From NCBI RefSeq assembly GCF_011397635.1, contig NC_064760.1, positions 29,628,856 to 29,692,855 on the forward strand: a stretch of DNA of 64,000 nucleotides, in the 5' to 3' direction. Position numbers and translations under genes: made by a program. Of the stretch, positions 40,923 through 53,827 are shown piece by piece (within the stretch, counting starts at the first letter, position 1; each line of letters begins with the position of its first letter). Source of the DNA: Epinephelus fuscoguttatus (Eukaryota; Chordata; Actinopteri; Perciformes; Serranidae). The notes under the pieces are model-generated. The model saw nothing but the letters and a program-made list of their open reading frames with translations, made no database searches and had not been told where the DNA came from.

Positions 40923-41218
40923 CCAAAGAACCCATTTTTCTTTAGATATCTTGACGTGAAAGTTCAAAGGACCACTTTAAAAATGATCAAGCCAGTTGTT
41001 CCCTCGCTACAATTTAACCTAACTTTGGCATGTTTTTCAGCCCCCGTCCCGGAAAAGCCATGCAGATATGGTATCAATGGATGCCTTATGTTGTCTAGTT
41101 TCACAAGATACCACTATCTTCACACTAGCTTAAGAAATGGTTGCGCCACAGCCTCTGACAGACAGTAATATCAGCCACAATTTTTTTTTGCCATTGGGGC
41201 ATAGGGGTAGGCCAGGAG

Positions 41219-41400
41219 TTGTATCAATCAATCAATTTTATTTTTAAAGCCCAATATCACAAATCACAATTTGCCTTAGAGGGCTTTACAGACATCCCTC
41301 TGTCCTTAGGACACTCACAGCGGATATGGAAAAACTCCCCAAAAAACCCTTCTCCCTATATCAGGGAGACCATGGCCCCCCAGCCCCCCTCTTGGGAACG
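41219..41400 (-). mobile_element. LINE-type 3' tail, minus strand, with (TTGA)n end
   Basis: Read on the plus strand: tcaatcaatcaattttattt, aaagcccaatatcacaaatc, agggctttacagacatccct, gtccttaggacactcacagc, aaaaactccccaaaaaaccc. This repeat is familiar from many teleosts as a LINE 3' end, with the (TTGA)n simple tail at the left showing minus orientation. Confidence 0.65.
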
Positions 41401-44400
41401 CCACTGCATCTGTGATCTTAATCCGATGAGAATCCACCATGATGACTGCAATTCATTAAACTATAATTCTACCGCAATTTACCCACAATATTCTGCCAAA
41501 CACAGAGGTCATGTGATAATATTAGTCCAGTTTAAATCGGTCTCTTGGTGATTTGCGGGCGTATTTAGGTCTTTTGTTTTCTCCGCACCTCTTTTCTGCC
41601 TTTTTCCCAGACGAGAATGATGGAGGCTGCATTGGCAATGATACATCAAGTTTTGACAGCATTTTGGGTGCAGAATGCAAAAGGCTCATCTCGCTACACA
41701 GCATGAAGAAAGATGATCAGATGGACGACATGTGACAATGTGGCAAAATCCATTGTTTGTGTAACCAACATTTTTTTGATAAAGAAGAAAGGAGGTGACT
41801 GCACATCACAGCTCATGGTGCTGTGTAGTGTTCCTGTGTAGTGTAGAGTGGAGTTACAAATGACTATGTGCATCATATCCGGGAGATAATGTCAGTGAAT
41901 TAAAGTAAAATACAGACTGCACTTATCTCCTGTGAATGTGCTGCATCAAGCACAGACGTGGGGAGGTAATTTCTAAATCACCCCTGGTAATACTGGTCTC
42001 GTGTGAACAGAGCATTAGAGGATCTGTAGTTACACCATTTTTATGAGCTCTACAACTGTTTGGAAGACTAACAGTCTTGATCATGACTGGCATGCTTTGA
42101 CCTGGACTCACTCAACAAAATCATCTGTCAAGACTTCCTGAGATGGGTTTCCTCACTTTGCATCTGTTTGCCTATTGATGGCGGTCTGCACAGTGCACCT
42201 CAGCCTTTACTGCCTCTGCTGACATTACAGTATTGTATTTCTGCACAGAACTCAATTACTGGCCCTGACTACAGTAGCAATGTCAGGGTTATCTGGGGTG
42301 ACTGGTTGGACTGGTGTTTCATGGAACCTTATTGATCTGAATCTGACTGATGTTACATAAGGCTGCTTCAGCGTGAGAATAGGGCACCCGAGGGAGTGTG
42401 TTCACATGGCCACCTCTTACCTCTAAATGTGTTATTAGTGTTATTTATAGGGACATTTTCTTCAACAACAACCCTGTTTCTGCTTCTCTTCCAGCGGCGC
42501 AAAGAGACTGTATTGTTAAAAATATCAAAGAGTCTTCAATTTGTGGTGTGAAAAAGGATTGATTGCATAATCCCTGACTTTGTTTAGATGAATGCCTGCT
42601 TTGATCCCTCAGTGAGGCTACAAGTTCAACCTCTATGGATGTGTGTATGTGTGTGTGATAAAGAGAGATTAGTACTCGCAGCATAAGGATAAGTACTTGA
42701 CCTCAGTGTTGTTTTAAGTGACATCCACTTGCCCTTCACTCATCCAACACACACACATACACACTAATCTACCAGTCACCCTGAGTGGTAAAAACAAGGC
42801 GCAAACAAAACATCTGATATAAAAGGTAATCTGATACAGGCAAATATCATTTTAATTTTCATACCATCTTTTCCTTCACTGAAATAGAATTTCTAATTTT
42901 ACATGTATCCAGCAGCAACTGCATGTCTCACACTATCCATCTGTTCCACCGTCGCAAGAAATAATGAGTCCTGCATTAGTAATCTAAGGGTTGAACTGTA
43001 GGAGATAATCTCCGAACGAATCAAACAATTGCCTGTTAGCTACCTTACCTTAGTCATTGTTGGTACACCTGTCAATGTTTGTATTCTCGCACAGCACGCC
43101 TACTTAAGTTACGATTACAATAGTGCCTCCCCAATGAGGTACTGTTTTCACCCCTGTCTGTTTATTTGTTTGTCTGTCTGTCTGTTATTGATATTGTTAG
43201 CGTGATATCTCAAATGACAGATATTAACATGGGCAACCCTAACCCCTAAAGGGCAGGATCCGATGCTGAGGGAGCATACGGCTGAGGCAACGTAGCTCGA
43301 ACTGTCGCTAGCAGATTCGATCAGCTCTAGCTGGCTAACTTCTTGACCTAATGCTAGCTCCATGACTTGTGTTATCAGCAAATGACAAAGAACCCATCAT
43401 GCTTAATGGCTGCATACATGATGTCATTCTGATTCTATAGCTAACAGATCCCAACCAACAAGTCAGCATCATCACCAGTCGATGATCTGTGTAGGAAACA
43501 TGACAATAAAGAAATGGTATTGTTACACTGCAGTTAGTCTGAGGGTGTTTTCATGTTAGGTATGATTGATTTGCACAGTGCCTGAGTACGACTGCTACCC
43601 CTAGTGCTCAGCTTTCCACACCCAAGTACACTTGCCCAATCATCTATGTGACATTTGTTAATGTTGTTGCAAGAGTGCAGAAAATCGCCAGATCTAAGCT
43701 CATACAATGGAGTCGACCTTCACATCACGCCAACTATTGTATATTCTTTGGAGAAAATGTCAAGACCGACCCTCTCGCCTGCCTTCCTGCTGTATCACGT
43801 ATGACTGTGCAGTTCGCATGCTGTGCTTATCAGATTTCATGGGAGACTGGTGGTGCTGAGACATGCCTTTACAATACTTCTTGCTGACTGCTTCTTGTGT
43901 TAAATGGTTGTCAGCTGTTGTGTTTTGGTATCTTATGATTTTGGCACTACATTCAGGTTTTAATATATAAAGTACAGTGTTTGGCATGACGAGAGTGCTA
44001 TAATTAAAAACCAACATGTTTCCTTGTTTTGAGAATACTACAGCGCTGAGATAATAATCCTTCCAGATTTTTGTTCTATATTATGTAAATGCCTGATGCC
44101 ATCTGCAATATTTGAGATATCACACTGGATGAACACACAGATTTCAAGTTTTAACCTGATGTAATCGAGGAGGTCAACAACTGTAAAAATGACACCATAC
44201 AGAAATATTTCCTCACCTAACACCATCGGAATTTGTGAGAAAGCAAACAAAGTGGCATGTAATTTATTTCACCTTATCCTGAATCCAGTACAAGTTGTGT
44301 GTTTGGTTTCTGTTCCCCTTGTCAGCAAGCTAAGCCTGTACAGTGTTTGCCAACTGCTGCTATCAGCAGAGTGTGTTTAACACAGACCACAAGTTCAGAC

Positions 44401-46217
44401 TGAAGAATGTACAGGGAGAGAGCGATGTGAGGAAACACATTCCCTACATTTCTCACTCGGTAATTATTAATGTGCCTTCACATTGCCCATGCAGCACTGA
44501 TATGGGTGATGTGGACAGAGGCCTTTTTCTCTGCTGCAGGCTCTGAAGTGTTGTGGGTTATTTCAAACAAAAAAACTAAACAACAGTGTCTATTATCAAA
44601 GCACCTTGGTTCCCACGAGAGCTAAGTTTGGTAATATCAGACATTTAATGACTGATAATTCTACCACATAATCAGAGCGGGGGAGCCGCACAGTGTTAAA
44701 TTGAGCTGATAAAGACAAAAGCATGAGAGCTAGCGTCTTATTAAATTCATTAGAGCGAGGACAGAGGGGGACGTGACGTTCTCTTTTCTCTCTGTGCCTT
44801 CTTTGTTTCCTGGAGCGGTTCATGTAGGAGTCATCGTTCTGTGATTACAGAGATAGAAATCGAGTGGTTCCCACATCGACCCACACCTGAACCAATTCCA
44901 CTTAACAGTTGCAATGAACGTGCATGCATCCATCCACACACCCTCAGTGTTAGACCACACACTCAGCACAAACACAAACACAAAGTGAAATGTGTGGACT
45001 GCAGCTGAAAATTGATTAGGATTCAGAGGAATACACGGATATGGATTGACCCGCAGTATGACTGCTTTAAATGTTGATGATGTTCCAGTTTAAGCCTAAA
45101 TGAAGGTATAGATAAAAAGCTTTCCTGATCACATCACAGCAAACTTTTTCTTTGATCTCATCTGCACTGTAAGACCGGGAGAGGAGCAGAGCAGGGTGCG
45201 TGTCAGGTAGTAAACACTGATGCTGACGCACGCTGATGCAGAGTCAGAGGATCAGCACTTTTTCCTCCTGTTGAGTTTCTCTGTAAATAAAGCGAGTGTT
45301 TGTTTGTTGGTGCTGAGGAGCAGCACAGTGGGAACTACTGAAAATCAGCTTGTTCAACCGACTCGGGTCACAGCCTCACTGTTAACAATGACAGCAAAGC
45401 AACAAGAAACAACAGTGAAACGTCAACACGAGGGGGATTTCACCTTGTGCAGCTGTGACACTTTGCCTCAAGCTATACAATTCAATAATAACACAAGTCA
45501 ATCCAATGAAATCTTGTTACACAGCTTGGGTACAACATTGAGCCATGAACAGTCCTCAGGGGGAATTCCAGGGACACAAATAGACCATCAGACCGACAAT
45601 CATCAAGAAAAAACAAACAGAAGAAGAACGTAATGGAAAGAGGGTTTATTGAGGAAATCAAGACGCACAGCTCAGCAGAGCAGATAATCCTATATATTGT
45701 TCGGAAAGCACCATGTGGCTCCATTTTGGGACTTTCAATAATTAACAGTTAATTAGCATATTAATTCTGTGCTGGAAGTGAATTGGGAGGCTGCTGCTCA
45801 GTGTGACGTCATTCGCCCTCGAGGAAAGATTTTGTTAAAAAGTTAGTTAATTCCAATTCAACTCCGCTGCAAACAAGCATGCCTCATGGGATGAGTAATT
45901 AACAATCAGGCTGCTTTCCCCTCCTCTTCACAGCTTAAGCTGTTCTTCTGACAATGCAGCTGTAAATCACAGTTGAGTTCAGAGCATTTTGAGCTTGCTG
46001 GCATGTAAATAAGGAAAACTTTCCCAGCAGCGTTCTCAGGAATGAATAAAATATACACATACAGGTTAGGCAAGTTCTTGCTTTGATCTGAAGCCAGTGG
46101 ACTGTGGACTTTAGGTACTTTCAGTATCGTTAAGACTGACTTTTCAAAGCAAATAAAAACCCAGATAATAGAGATAAAATGAAAAGGTACCAAAAAGGAA
46201 AAAAGTCATTTATTTAC
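41401..46217. other. Gene-poor interval, nothing coding recognised
   Basis: I found no exon with both splice sites and family resemblance. A short (TCTG)n stretch is at about 43155-43182. The frame at 45220-45633 (137 codons) is not supported by any domain. Confidence 0.4.
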
Positions 46218-46330
46218 CTGCGTGTGTTGTCCACCTGATACTTCACTTCTCTGTTCCTGATCCCATGCTCACTCTGTTTTCCTCTCTGTCTGTCTCATGC
46301 GCGCGCTACTGATTATCACGCCACATGACT
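46218..46330 (-). promoter_or_regulatory. Candidate non-coding first exon/promoter on the minus strand, possibly n4bp3
   Basis: The donor ACACACGCAG|GTAAATA ends an exon at 46218. Upstream on the minus strand are a CpG-containing TAGCGCGCGC segment and an ETS-like CAGGAAGTC (about 46320-46345). It lies 16.4 kb upstream of the n4bp3 acceptor at 29853, with no other minus-strand gene between. Weak evidence: motifs and a donor only. Confidence 0.3.
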
Positions 46331-47569
46331 TCCTGTTTCTCAGATTCTGATGGCTGTTGGGAGGTGTGGATGGGAGGGAGCTGCTTGGTCCTAACCACTG
46401 ACCTGCAGCCCACCACAGGATGACTTTGCACTGAGGACTAAGCTGATCTTAAATTGTGCATAATAATTGTTTGAATACAAACAGAAGCATCACTGGAAAT
46501 TTACCCGTATGTTTTATATAGTAAACTGGGACAAATCACTAATTCAACCTCTGCAGAAGCTGTAAGTCTGTTTCGGTACTTTCCTGTTCACCCTACACCC
46601 TCTCCTTTCCCCTCCTCACCTGCTCATCTCTTTGTGCTCTTTGAGCCCTCTCAGAGGCCAGTATGGTTTGACTTGTTCTCCCGGTTTCACAAACAAAAGC
46701 CCCGCATGTGAACCAGCTTCGAGGCGGTCAATCCAGGCCATGCGTTGACATATGAGAGCCAGCTTCACCGGACAAATGCCAACAATACAATGTTTGCTCA
46801 CGGATAATAAGACAATAATGAGAGATCAGCCTTGGGTTAAAAGACAGACAGCAGGAACACAAAGAAAGAGGGATGAGGGTCGGAAAAAATAAGAGCGCAA
46901 AAGAGGAAGGAGTGGAAAATGACAGCATGTGGGGGTTGTCTCAGCGTGGACCGTCTGGACAATAGTCTGAGTGTAAGTCCCCTTTCCTGAGGCCGGGTTA
47001 CTGGACGGGTTCTGCGTCGTATCAAGTTACATAACTCAAACTGGAGACGCTCGCATCTTAGTGGGAGGAAAAAAGAGGACATTGTTCTCCGCTCCTTAAC
47101 CAGGAGAGAGCCACTCCTCTCTTCTTTCTTCACCATGTGATGCAGGCCGCAGAGCTGAGGGGAGTGAAGGAGGTATCTGAACCTCTTAAAGCTGGCACCA
47201 ATAGGTGGGCATACAGGAATCCCAGCTAATAAAGCACCTCGCCAACCAGAGATGCACAATGTAGCGATTGGCAGGCTATTAAAAGGCATTCCAGAGCAAG
47301 AATGAGATGTTTGCGGGACCCTTTAGCCTGCCAAGTGCAATTTAAAGAAAATCAGCTGAAATATGAAAGGAAGGGATAACCCCATCAAAGCGAGGCAGCC
47401 CAGTCTAACACTTGAGCAGGTGCCACCGTACCCCTGTCATTACCTCTGGGCCCCACAGGCATATCCAGTCTCAGATTCCACAGATTCTCAGTTGTAAGTG
47501 TCTCAGCTGGCCGACAGAGCAGCACCAACAAGAAAGCTCTGGGAACCTGGAGGAGTGGTGAAGATGGTG

Positions 47570-47615
<46 letters not shown>

Positions 47616-48009
47616 AATGGAAACGTGGCGGCAGCAGGATGGAGCAAAGACAGAATATGAATGTGGAGATCCACAGATGGAAATGCAAGGCAGAGATCAC
47701 AGAGAGTGACGAGTCAGGGCCTGCTTACAGATACTGTACCTGTCTGACCAGTCAACTAGACAAGACAACAACTTGAGCTAGACTCATTTCCTCTGCGTAA
47801 GCTCCTCTGGACAATAACATTACAGGAAGCAGCTATGGGAGGCTCACTGGATGTCTGGCTCCTTTGAAATAACATTATTCTGGGTCAGACATTTTAAAAA
47901 TTCTGTCAGTAAGGATTTAAGAGAAGCAGCTGGAAGGACTGTCTTATTTCACAGAGACGGATTTCACATAAAATAAACAAAAATGAATAATTTGAGAGGA
48001 GTTCCATTC
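46331..48009. other. Gene-poor interval with a microsatellite
   Basis: Holds (GT)n at 47572-47611. The frame at 46837-47289 (150 codons, minus) is not supported by splice sites or domains. Confidence 0.4.
47572..47611. repeat. (GT)n microsatellite
   Basis: Twenty uninterrupted GT units; it creates the His-Thr and Val-Cys frames in the translations. Confidence 0.95.
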
Positions 48010-48670
48010 TTAAAGAAAAAGTTGGACATTTTGGGAACTGTGCTCATTTGTTTTCTTGCTGAGAGTTAGGTAAAAACATTGATGACTCTCTCGAGCCTGT
48101 ACGGTAAATCTAAAGCCAGACCAAGCATATGTTTAGCTTAGCTTAGCACAAAGACTGGAAACAGGGGCAAACTGACTGTCTAGTTCAGTCCTAGTTGGAC
48201 CCTAAGGTCTAATTTGTAAAACAATGCATAGGATCCACGCTAAAAATGTACGTATGAACAAAAGCCAAAAATGGTGTTTGCTAAAAATATTCTACAATCA
48301 GGCTTTCACCTCACCATACGAGTCACAAATTTCCCATCTCCAAAATGTTCGTAAGCGGGTTAAAGTTTCTTCCACCAAGTCTGTTTTTTATACATAACAA
48401 CTCGTGGGAAGTGGTGTTTGCCTCTTTCAGGTCTTGTTTTGCGTTTGCAATGTTTACAAATGAAGCTCGCTAAGTGACATGTTTGTTTAATTCATTACGA
48501 AACCAAAGTTGGAAACAACAAGGCAGACTTTCTTACCTTTGGACAAAGCCAGGCTTGCTGTTTCACCCTGTTTCCAGACTTTGTGCTCGGCTAGACTAAC
48601 CGGCTGCAACTGAACAAATACAAGTGATAAATCAATCTTCTCATCCAACTCTCAGCAAGAAATTGTAAGT
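48010..48670. mobile_element. Foldback DNA element with long inverted arms
   Basis: The left arm (aaagttggacattttggga, tttcttgctgagagttagg, gcttagcacaaagactgg, aaacaggg) is repeated in reverse complement by the right arm (ccctgtttccagactttgtgc, cggctagactaacc, ccaactctcagcaagaaattg). This is a known teleost repeat. The middle (48190-48520) is unrelated filler. Confidence 0.7.
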
Positions 48671-51190
48671 GTATTTTAACCAGGAAAAGCCTCACTGACA
48701 TTTAAAATGTCCTTTACCAAAGTGTCCTGGTCAAGACAGGCAACAGCACACTGAACAAAGTTGGTGAGAAACAACAGGTAACAGTTGGAAACAGTAAAAA
48801 AATTCAGAAATGCAGCATATGGAGAAATCAGGTCAACATATCCTGGATCACATAGAGGCAGATATTTAGTGAATGCATCTATGACCTGATACACTTTCTT
48901 CCAGCTCCTTTAATCTTCTTTTAAAACACTTCAAGAGACCCAAATCAGTCTGGAGCAGATACCAAGCTGCAGGGGCAGCAAACCTAAAATTGCCCATTTC
49001 AAGACCAGACAGCAAAAGTAGGTCTTGTGAACATGTAATGAGCAGAGATTGTAGGTTGAAGTCTTTTTTCAGATGGATGGCATTACATAGATAAGAAAGG
49101 AAACAAGGTTAGTGCCTTATCAATAAGGACATGCCAGTGGTGATAAAGACTACTGATGGGCAATGCAGATGAGACAACCCTAGCATACAGAGAGAGTAAC
49201 GGTGAGTGAGGACCTTGAGATTTGTAACAAACCTCAAGGAATGCTCCATGTATACAGTATCTAAGAAGTGAATGCATTGAGAAGATGAATGCATATAAAA
49301 CATCACCATGGTCAATCACTGGCATTAAAGTAGCAGCAACAAGTCCTTTTTCACATATTATTTCTGAAATAATAGCCTAGCCTCAGGTTCAACTTCTTTA
49401 CAGGGCGCTGAATGTGAGGCTTAAAAGAGAGCGAATCATCAATGAAGAATTCTTGAAATTTATATGAAGATATAGACTCAATCACACTGCCCTGAAACAT
49501 CATAATACTTTGATGTATTTTTATAGCATATTCCCATTACAGAAACAGGTACAATGTACAATGCCACGGAGTCTTAACAGCTGTATTATCTGTGTGACCT
49601 GAGCGACAAATGCGCAGGTCAAAGAAAGTAAATGTAACCTTTAAATCCATCGTATTGATTTCATGTAAAAGAACAGGATGTGACAGCAAACTGAAATGCT
49701 GTTGAAGAGAACAGAGCTGCGGCTGCCTCAACGGCTGCTACTCACACACGCAGATATAAATAAACAACAATGCCCACTCGCAGAGGAGGGCTTCGACTCG
49801 TGGCCTTTTGTTCCGCAACGCTACAACTCTTCAGACTAAATAAAAGAGACAAGGGCCAAGTACTCTGCATGCACACGCACACACACAGGCTAACCATCGC
49901 TGCTGATAACTATGGAAGGCAGGTGAGTGCGGGCACTCCTCACTGGGAGATAAACCTGATCAATAAAAACACGAGGAAACGATAAGGCTGGGCTGCCTCG
50001 CGGGGGAAAAGGCAACATTCGTTAACAAGACAATAGTCCCAGGATGAGATGCTGTCAGAGTTAGCGACTGTTTCCGAGTGCCCTCTGAGTCGGTGACATT
50101 TAGAGACAAAGGTCACAGCATGGGGTCTGTCCACCCTCTTACACTCTCAGACCTCTCCCCTCTGAAGGTCACCGGGTCCCGCTTGTCCCATGACGACAAA
50201 ACTATTGTTCAGCAGTCAGGTGGAGGGTAAACCAACCAACCACGTTCAGAAAATACTGAACACAGTAGACTTTGCTATGATGAAATATGAAATATATGCC
50301 AGGTTGATCTGGCAGCGGAAGAGATTTTGATTGATAGGAATAAGCATGTGGGCCACCAAGCTACCTCTTCATTATGCCAAATCCACCCATGCATACTCAC
50401 ACATACACTTATATCATCAATCTGTTACCTTGTGAAAAGTTTTCAGAAGTTGCTTCTGTTTTCTGACTACGTTTAAGCATCATCTCAAAAAGAATATAGA
50501 AATTAACTGCTACACAATCACAATGGTCGCCTAATTATTTACTGGACAGCAGGTATGATGGTTACAGAACGCAGAGGCTTTATATTTAAAGTGTATGGAG
50601 AGAGAGCTCTGACCTATTTGGATTGGACGAGGGAAGCAGAGGAAATGCACTTGTATCTGCATCCGACATCCCAGTTTGATGCCAGAAGAAACTCCCACCT
50701 CTGCTTGCAAGCTGTCATATATCTGTAATGTTTGCATTCCAGCTATTATTTTGTGATGCTAGTCCTTCAGTAGGCTTGATTTCCCTGCCTTAACATGCCT
50801 TACCTACTTCTTCTTAAGTCAGTGACACACATAGAGCTTGCCAATCTCTACATTTGACCTACAGGTTTCAAAAATACATCTCCAACTTTGTGCTCGAGTG
50901 TCAATAGATTTTTTTTGGCAACTTCTGAGGCAACAGAACAAGCTGTAAACACAAATACTGTATTACTATATCATCATCTTATAAAGTTGTTGTGGGAAAC
51001 ATGTCGGTAAAGAGTTCAATATCCACTTTCCTTTTGGCCCTGGTATGGGCTTCTCTAACCCCTGAGGGTAGTGTACAGTGGACTTTAGGCTTGGGTGGTA
51101 TGAAGGTATTATGGTATATCAGCGTTTCAGAAATTCCGAAGGTATGATTTTCAATATGGTCAAAAATACAGATGCTCCCCTTCCTATTAA
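48671..51190. other. Gene-poor interval, nothing recognised
   Basis: No exon or bounded repeat recognised. Confidence 0.4.
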
Positions 51191-51462
51191 AAGATAACTT
51201 CGGTATTTTTCAACCTGGGCCCTATTTCCCCATGTGTATGTGTGCGTATGATTCATAGGTACAACTCGTTTTAAAATTGGTTCAGTATTGAGGGAGACGG
51301 ATGCAGCCGCCAGCCACGAGGTAGATATGGGGGCAAATGCGTCCTGTGTAAGTTTGCGCATTAAAAGTGCTTTTTTTTGCCACTGACCGGTTCAGATCGC
51401 CAGTGTTATCTCTGTAAATAGCATACTAAGTGTTTCCCTTACCCTTCACTTGCTCTGGGCTG

Positions 51463-51470
51463 TGACGTCA
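51463..51470. promoter_or_regulatory. CRE palindrome in the left inverted arm
   Basis: TGACGTCA, the full CREB/ATF site. A mirror copy is in the right arm at 51871-51878. An ETS-like gccggaag follows about 20 bases downstream. Together they look like a TATA-less promoter for the THAP frame at 51589. Confidence 0.5.
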
Positions 51471-51588
51471 TCTCGTCGAGCTTTGCTTGTTGCCGGAAGA
51501 AAACAGAGGAGCCATGCTGAGCGCCGCTCAGAGTGGCGCTGGTTGTCCCGGAGTACAGTTGAGAGTTTTACTGCATCGATTGAAAACA

Positions 51589-51765
51589 ATGGTTCGTGTT
51601 TGTGCTTATCCAAATTGCAAGAACAGGATGTCACGCAACACTCCGTACAGCTTTCATAGGCTGCCTCTGTCGGACGGCGAGATGCTGAAGTTGTGGCTAG
51701 TTGTGCTACAAATGGATGCTAACACTCCTGTCCAGACACTGCGCCTTGCAGACCATCGGGTCTAG
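51589..51765 (+). pseudogene. Truncated THAP zinc-finger domain frame within the transposon
   Basis: ATG at 51589 opens a 58-codon frame with a typical THAP start (MVRVCAYPNCKNR, then FHRLPLSDGEMLKLWLV), giving the first two zinc Cys. It stops at TAG (51763-51765) directly after LADHRV, before the second zinc pair (C-x2-H) appears. Downstream, in another frame at about 51785-51850, PKHLFLKKTAVPR continues what a THAP domain normally has. The gene is therefore broken by a deletion and/or frameshift removing the CSEHF-like segment, and the finger cannot form. Confidence 0.75.
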
Positions 51766-51870
51766 AAGAGAAGAGAAGACATCCAACCCCGAAACACCTC
51801 TTCCTCAAGAAAACGGCTGTCCCACGAGTAGAGAGAGCTACAGACACAGTGGAGCAAAGCTCTCGCAAGA

Positions 51871-51878
51871 TGACGTCA
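51871..51878. promoter_or_regulatory. CRE palindrome in the right inverted arm
   Basis: TGACGTCA, the inverted-arm counterpart of the site at 51463. Confidence 0.5.
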
Positions 51879-52269
51879 CAGCCCAGAGGTAAGGGAAACA
51901 CTTAGTATGGTATTTACAGAGATAGCACTGGTGATCTGAACCAGTCAGTGGCGAAAAAAAGCACTGTTAATGCGCATTTGCCCCCGTTACCGTTTTAGCT
52001 CATTTCGCGGCTCCCGGCTGCATCCGCCTCCCTCAATACTGAACCAATTTTAAAACGAGTTGTACCTATAAATCATATGCACACATACACATGGGGGAAT
52101 AGGGCCCAGGTCTCTACTAATGGAGGAGGCAGCTAAGCTGAGAAAGATAATGACTGCAAGTGGTGGGGATAACATTACAGGACTGGTGGACAAAAAAAAG
52201 GGAAATACCTCTGTCTTTGTTTGACATATAACTTTAACTTGAGATTACTTCTTCAATCCACAAAGGCAG

Positions 52270-52270
<1 letters not shown>

Positions 52271-52302
<32 letters not shown>
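52271..52302. repeat. (ATT)n microsatellite
   Basis: Uninterrupted ATT trinucleotide run. Confidence 0.95.
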
Positions 52303-53770
52303 TAAAAAAAAAGATATCGCCCTGGCCTAGTGGACTTTAGAGCATTTGGTTGCCAAAATCAAAGCTGTAAAACTGCCGACTGTATGAAAGATGCTAAAAA
52401 GCTCTGAAGAGCTGAAGAGAACTGCAGAGCTGGGAGATAAATTCTCTGTGAGTTCATCACTACAAGCAACTCCATTCACAAAGTCAACTGAGCAACTGCT
52501 GATATTGTTGTTGATGTTGATTTATTTAGTAAGTTGTGACTTTATTATATCTTTGTTTTCCTTCCTTCATATCAGGAATGGCAACATACTTTTTAATGAT
52601 CAATCTTCAGCTATAAGGAAGCACCTGTCACTTGGAGGTAATGATTAACTTGGGTGTGTTCTCTGTCTTGGCACTTCAAAAATAACTCAGTTCAAGCCTG
52701 TGAGGCCCACTTGACCCAACAATTTATGGTATTTAAAATAAATGAATGTTTTACTGAAGGTCACACAAGACTGTGTGGACTGGTTAGTGAATGTGGTTAA
52801 ACAACTAATCATCTAGTGCAGAATTGCATAGGAAGTGGCTATGATTTCTGGCAGTTACTTACACAGACAGACACTTGCCTTTGATTCTCCTGACATCAGT
52901 GTTGAGCATACTGTTACCATTTACAGTGATCGCTTTGAGCTTAACAGCCTTATATCCAACAGCGGCAGAATCTAGGTAGGCAGCCCTGCACGCCTGGCCA
53001 AGCCCCACAGTGATTTTCTTAACCCGGCCTGGCTTTAATCGCAGCGACAGACGGCCCAGAGAGCGGATCAAGCCAGCCACGGGCAGAGGGATGACCGAGG
53101 AGTGAAAGCTCTAAGTGTAAGAGCACGACACTTTCTCCTCAGAGCGATCAGGCATGCCCTTGTCTATAAAGAGTCTATGAGATGAGTGCAGACAGGAGGG
53201 AGTGAAAAGCCTAACAGGATAAGCCCAAGATTAGGCGCAAACAGTGAGAAAATGGGGAGAATAGGGGAGGAGAATGTGAGGAAGCAGAGCCAAGGAGGGG
53301 AGACAGACCGAACACAGTGAGTGGAAGACGGGCTGATTAGTGTTTGATTAGCTGACTGGCCTGAGGGAAAATCTCTGTCCACCAACACATTGCCATTATG
53401 ACTGCACTCTCCCCGCCACGCCATCTGTTCCACTGTTGTATGCATGACTGACCTGCTGTGCACTTACATGCTAGGCCTAATAGAAAAAGAGACGTAAAGT
53501 CTAATAGTGCTGTAGTTTACAGTGGTAATGTTGGATTTATTAGGTCCTGATGGACAAGACAAGTATTTAGTTGCACCTTCATTTAAGCGTTACATCAGGA
53601 CAAATACAGAGGCGTGGTATTATTCACATGTAATGTGCTTGATGACGAGGAGTTTGTATCCTCCTCTCTATAGGTTGGGCAACAAGAAGCAAATGGTCAG
53701 CAGACATCTGACCGATCAGCAGCATTAGTGTTTCATCAGCTGCCAGTGCTTTAAGAAGACACATGTATGC

Positions 53771-53775
<5 letters not shown>

Positions 53776-53824
<49 letters not shown>
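53776..53824. repeat. (CA)n microsatellite
   Basis: Long uninterrupted CA run, the longest in the window. Confidence 0.95.

Positions 53825-53827
<3 letters not shown>

Larger units (their letters stand above)
51191..52112. mobile_element. DNA transposon with ~260-300 bp inverted repeats and a broken THAP frame (Kolobok/P-like)
   Basis: The left arm 51191-51487 and right arm 51853-52112 are inverted copies: cctgggccctatttccccatg versus catgggggaatagggcccagg at the outer side, ctctgggctgtgacgtcatct at the inner side. The core holds the remains of a THAP-domain gene. THAP domains occur in P-element and Kolobok transposases. A TTAA lies at about 51187-51190 beside the left end, which would fit Kolobok, but the right end has decayed and no matching TTAA duplication is visible, so the class is unproven. 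Confidence 0.75.

Noticed and set aside
45220-45633. 137-codon plus-strand frame
   Set aside because: Composition and context look random; no domain seen.
46837-47289. 150-codon minus-strand frame
   Set aside because: No recognised family, no splice or poly(A) context, and overlapping short frames in other phases.
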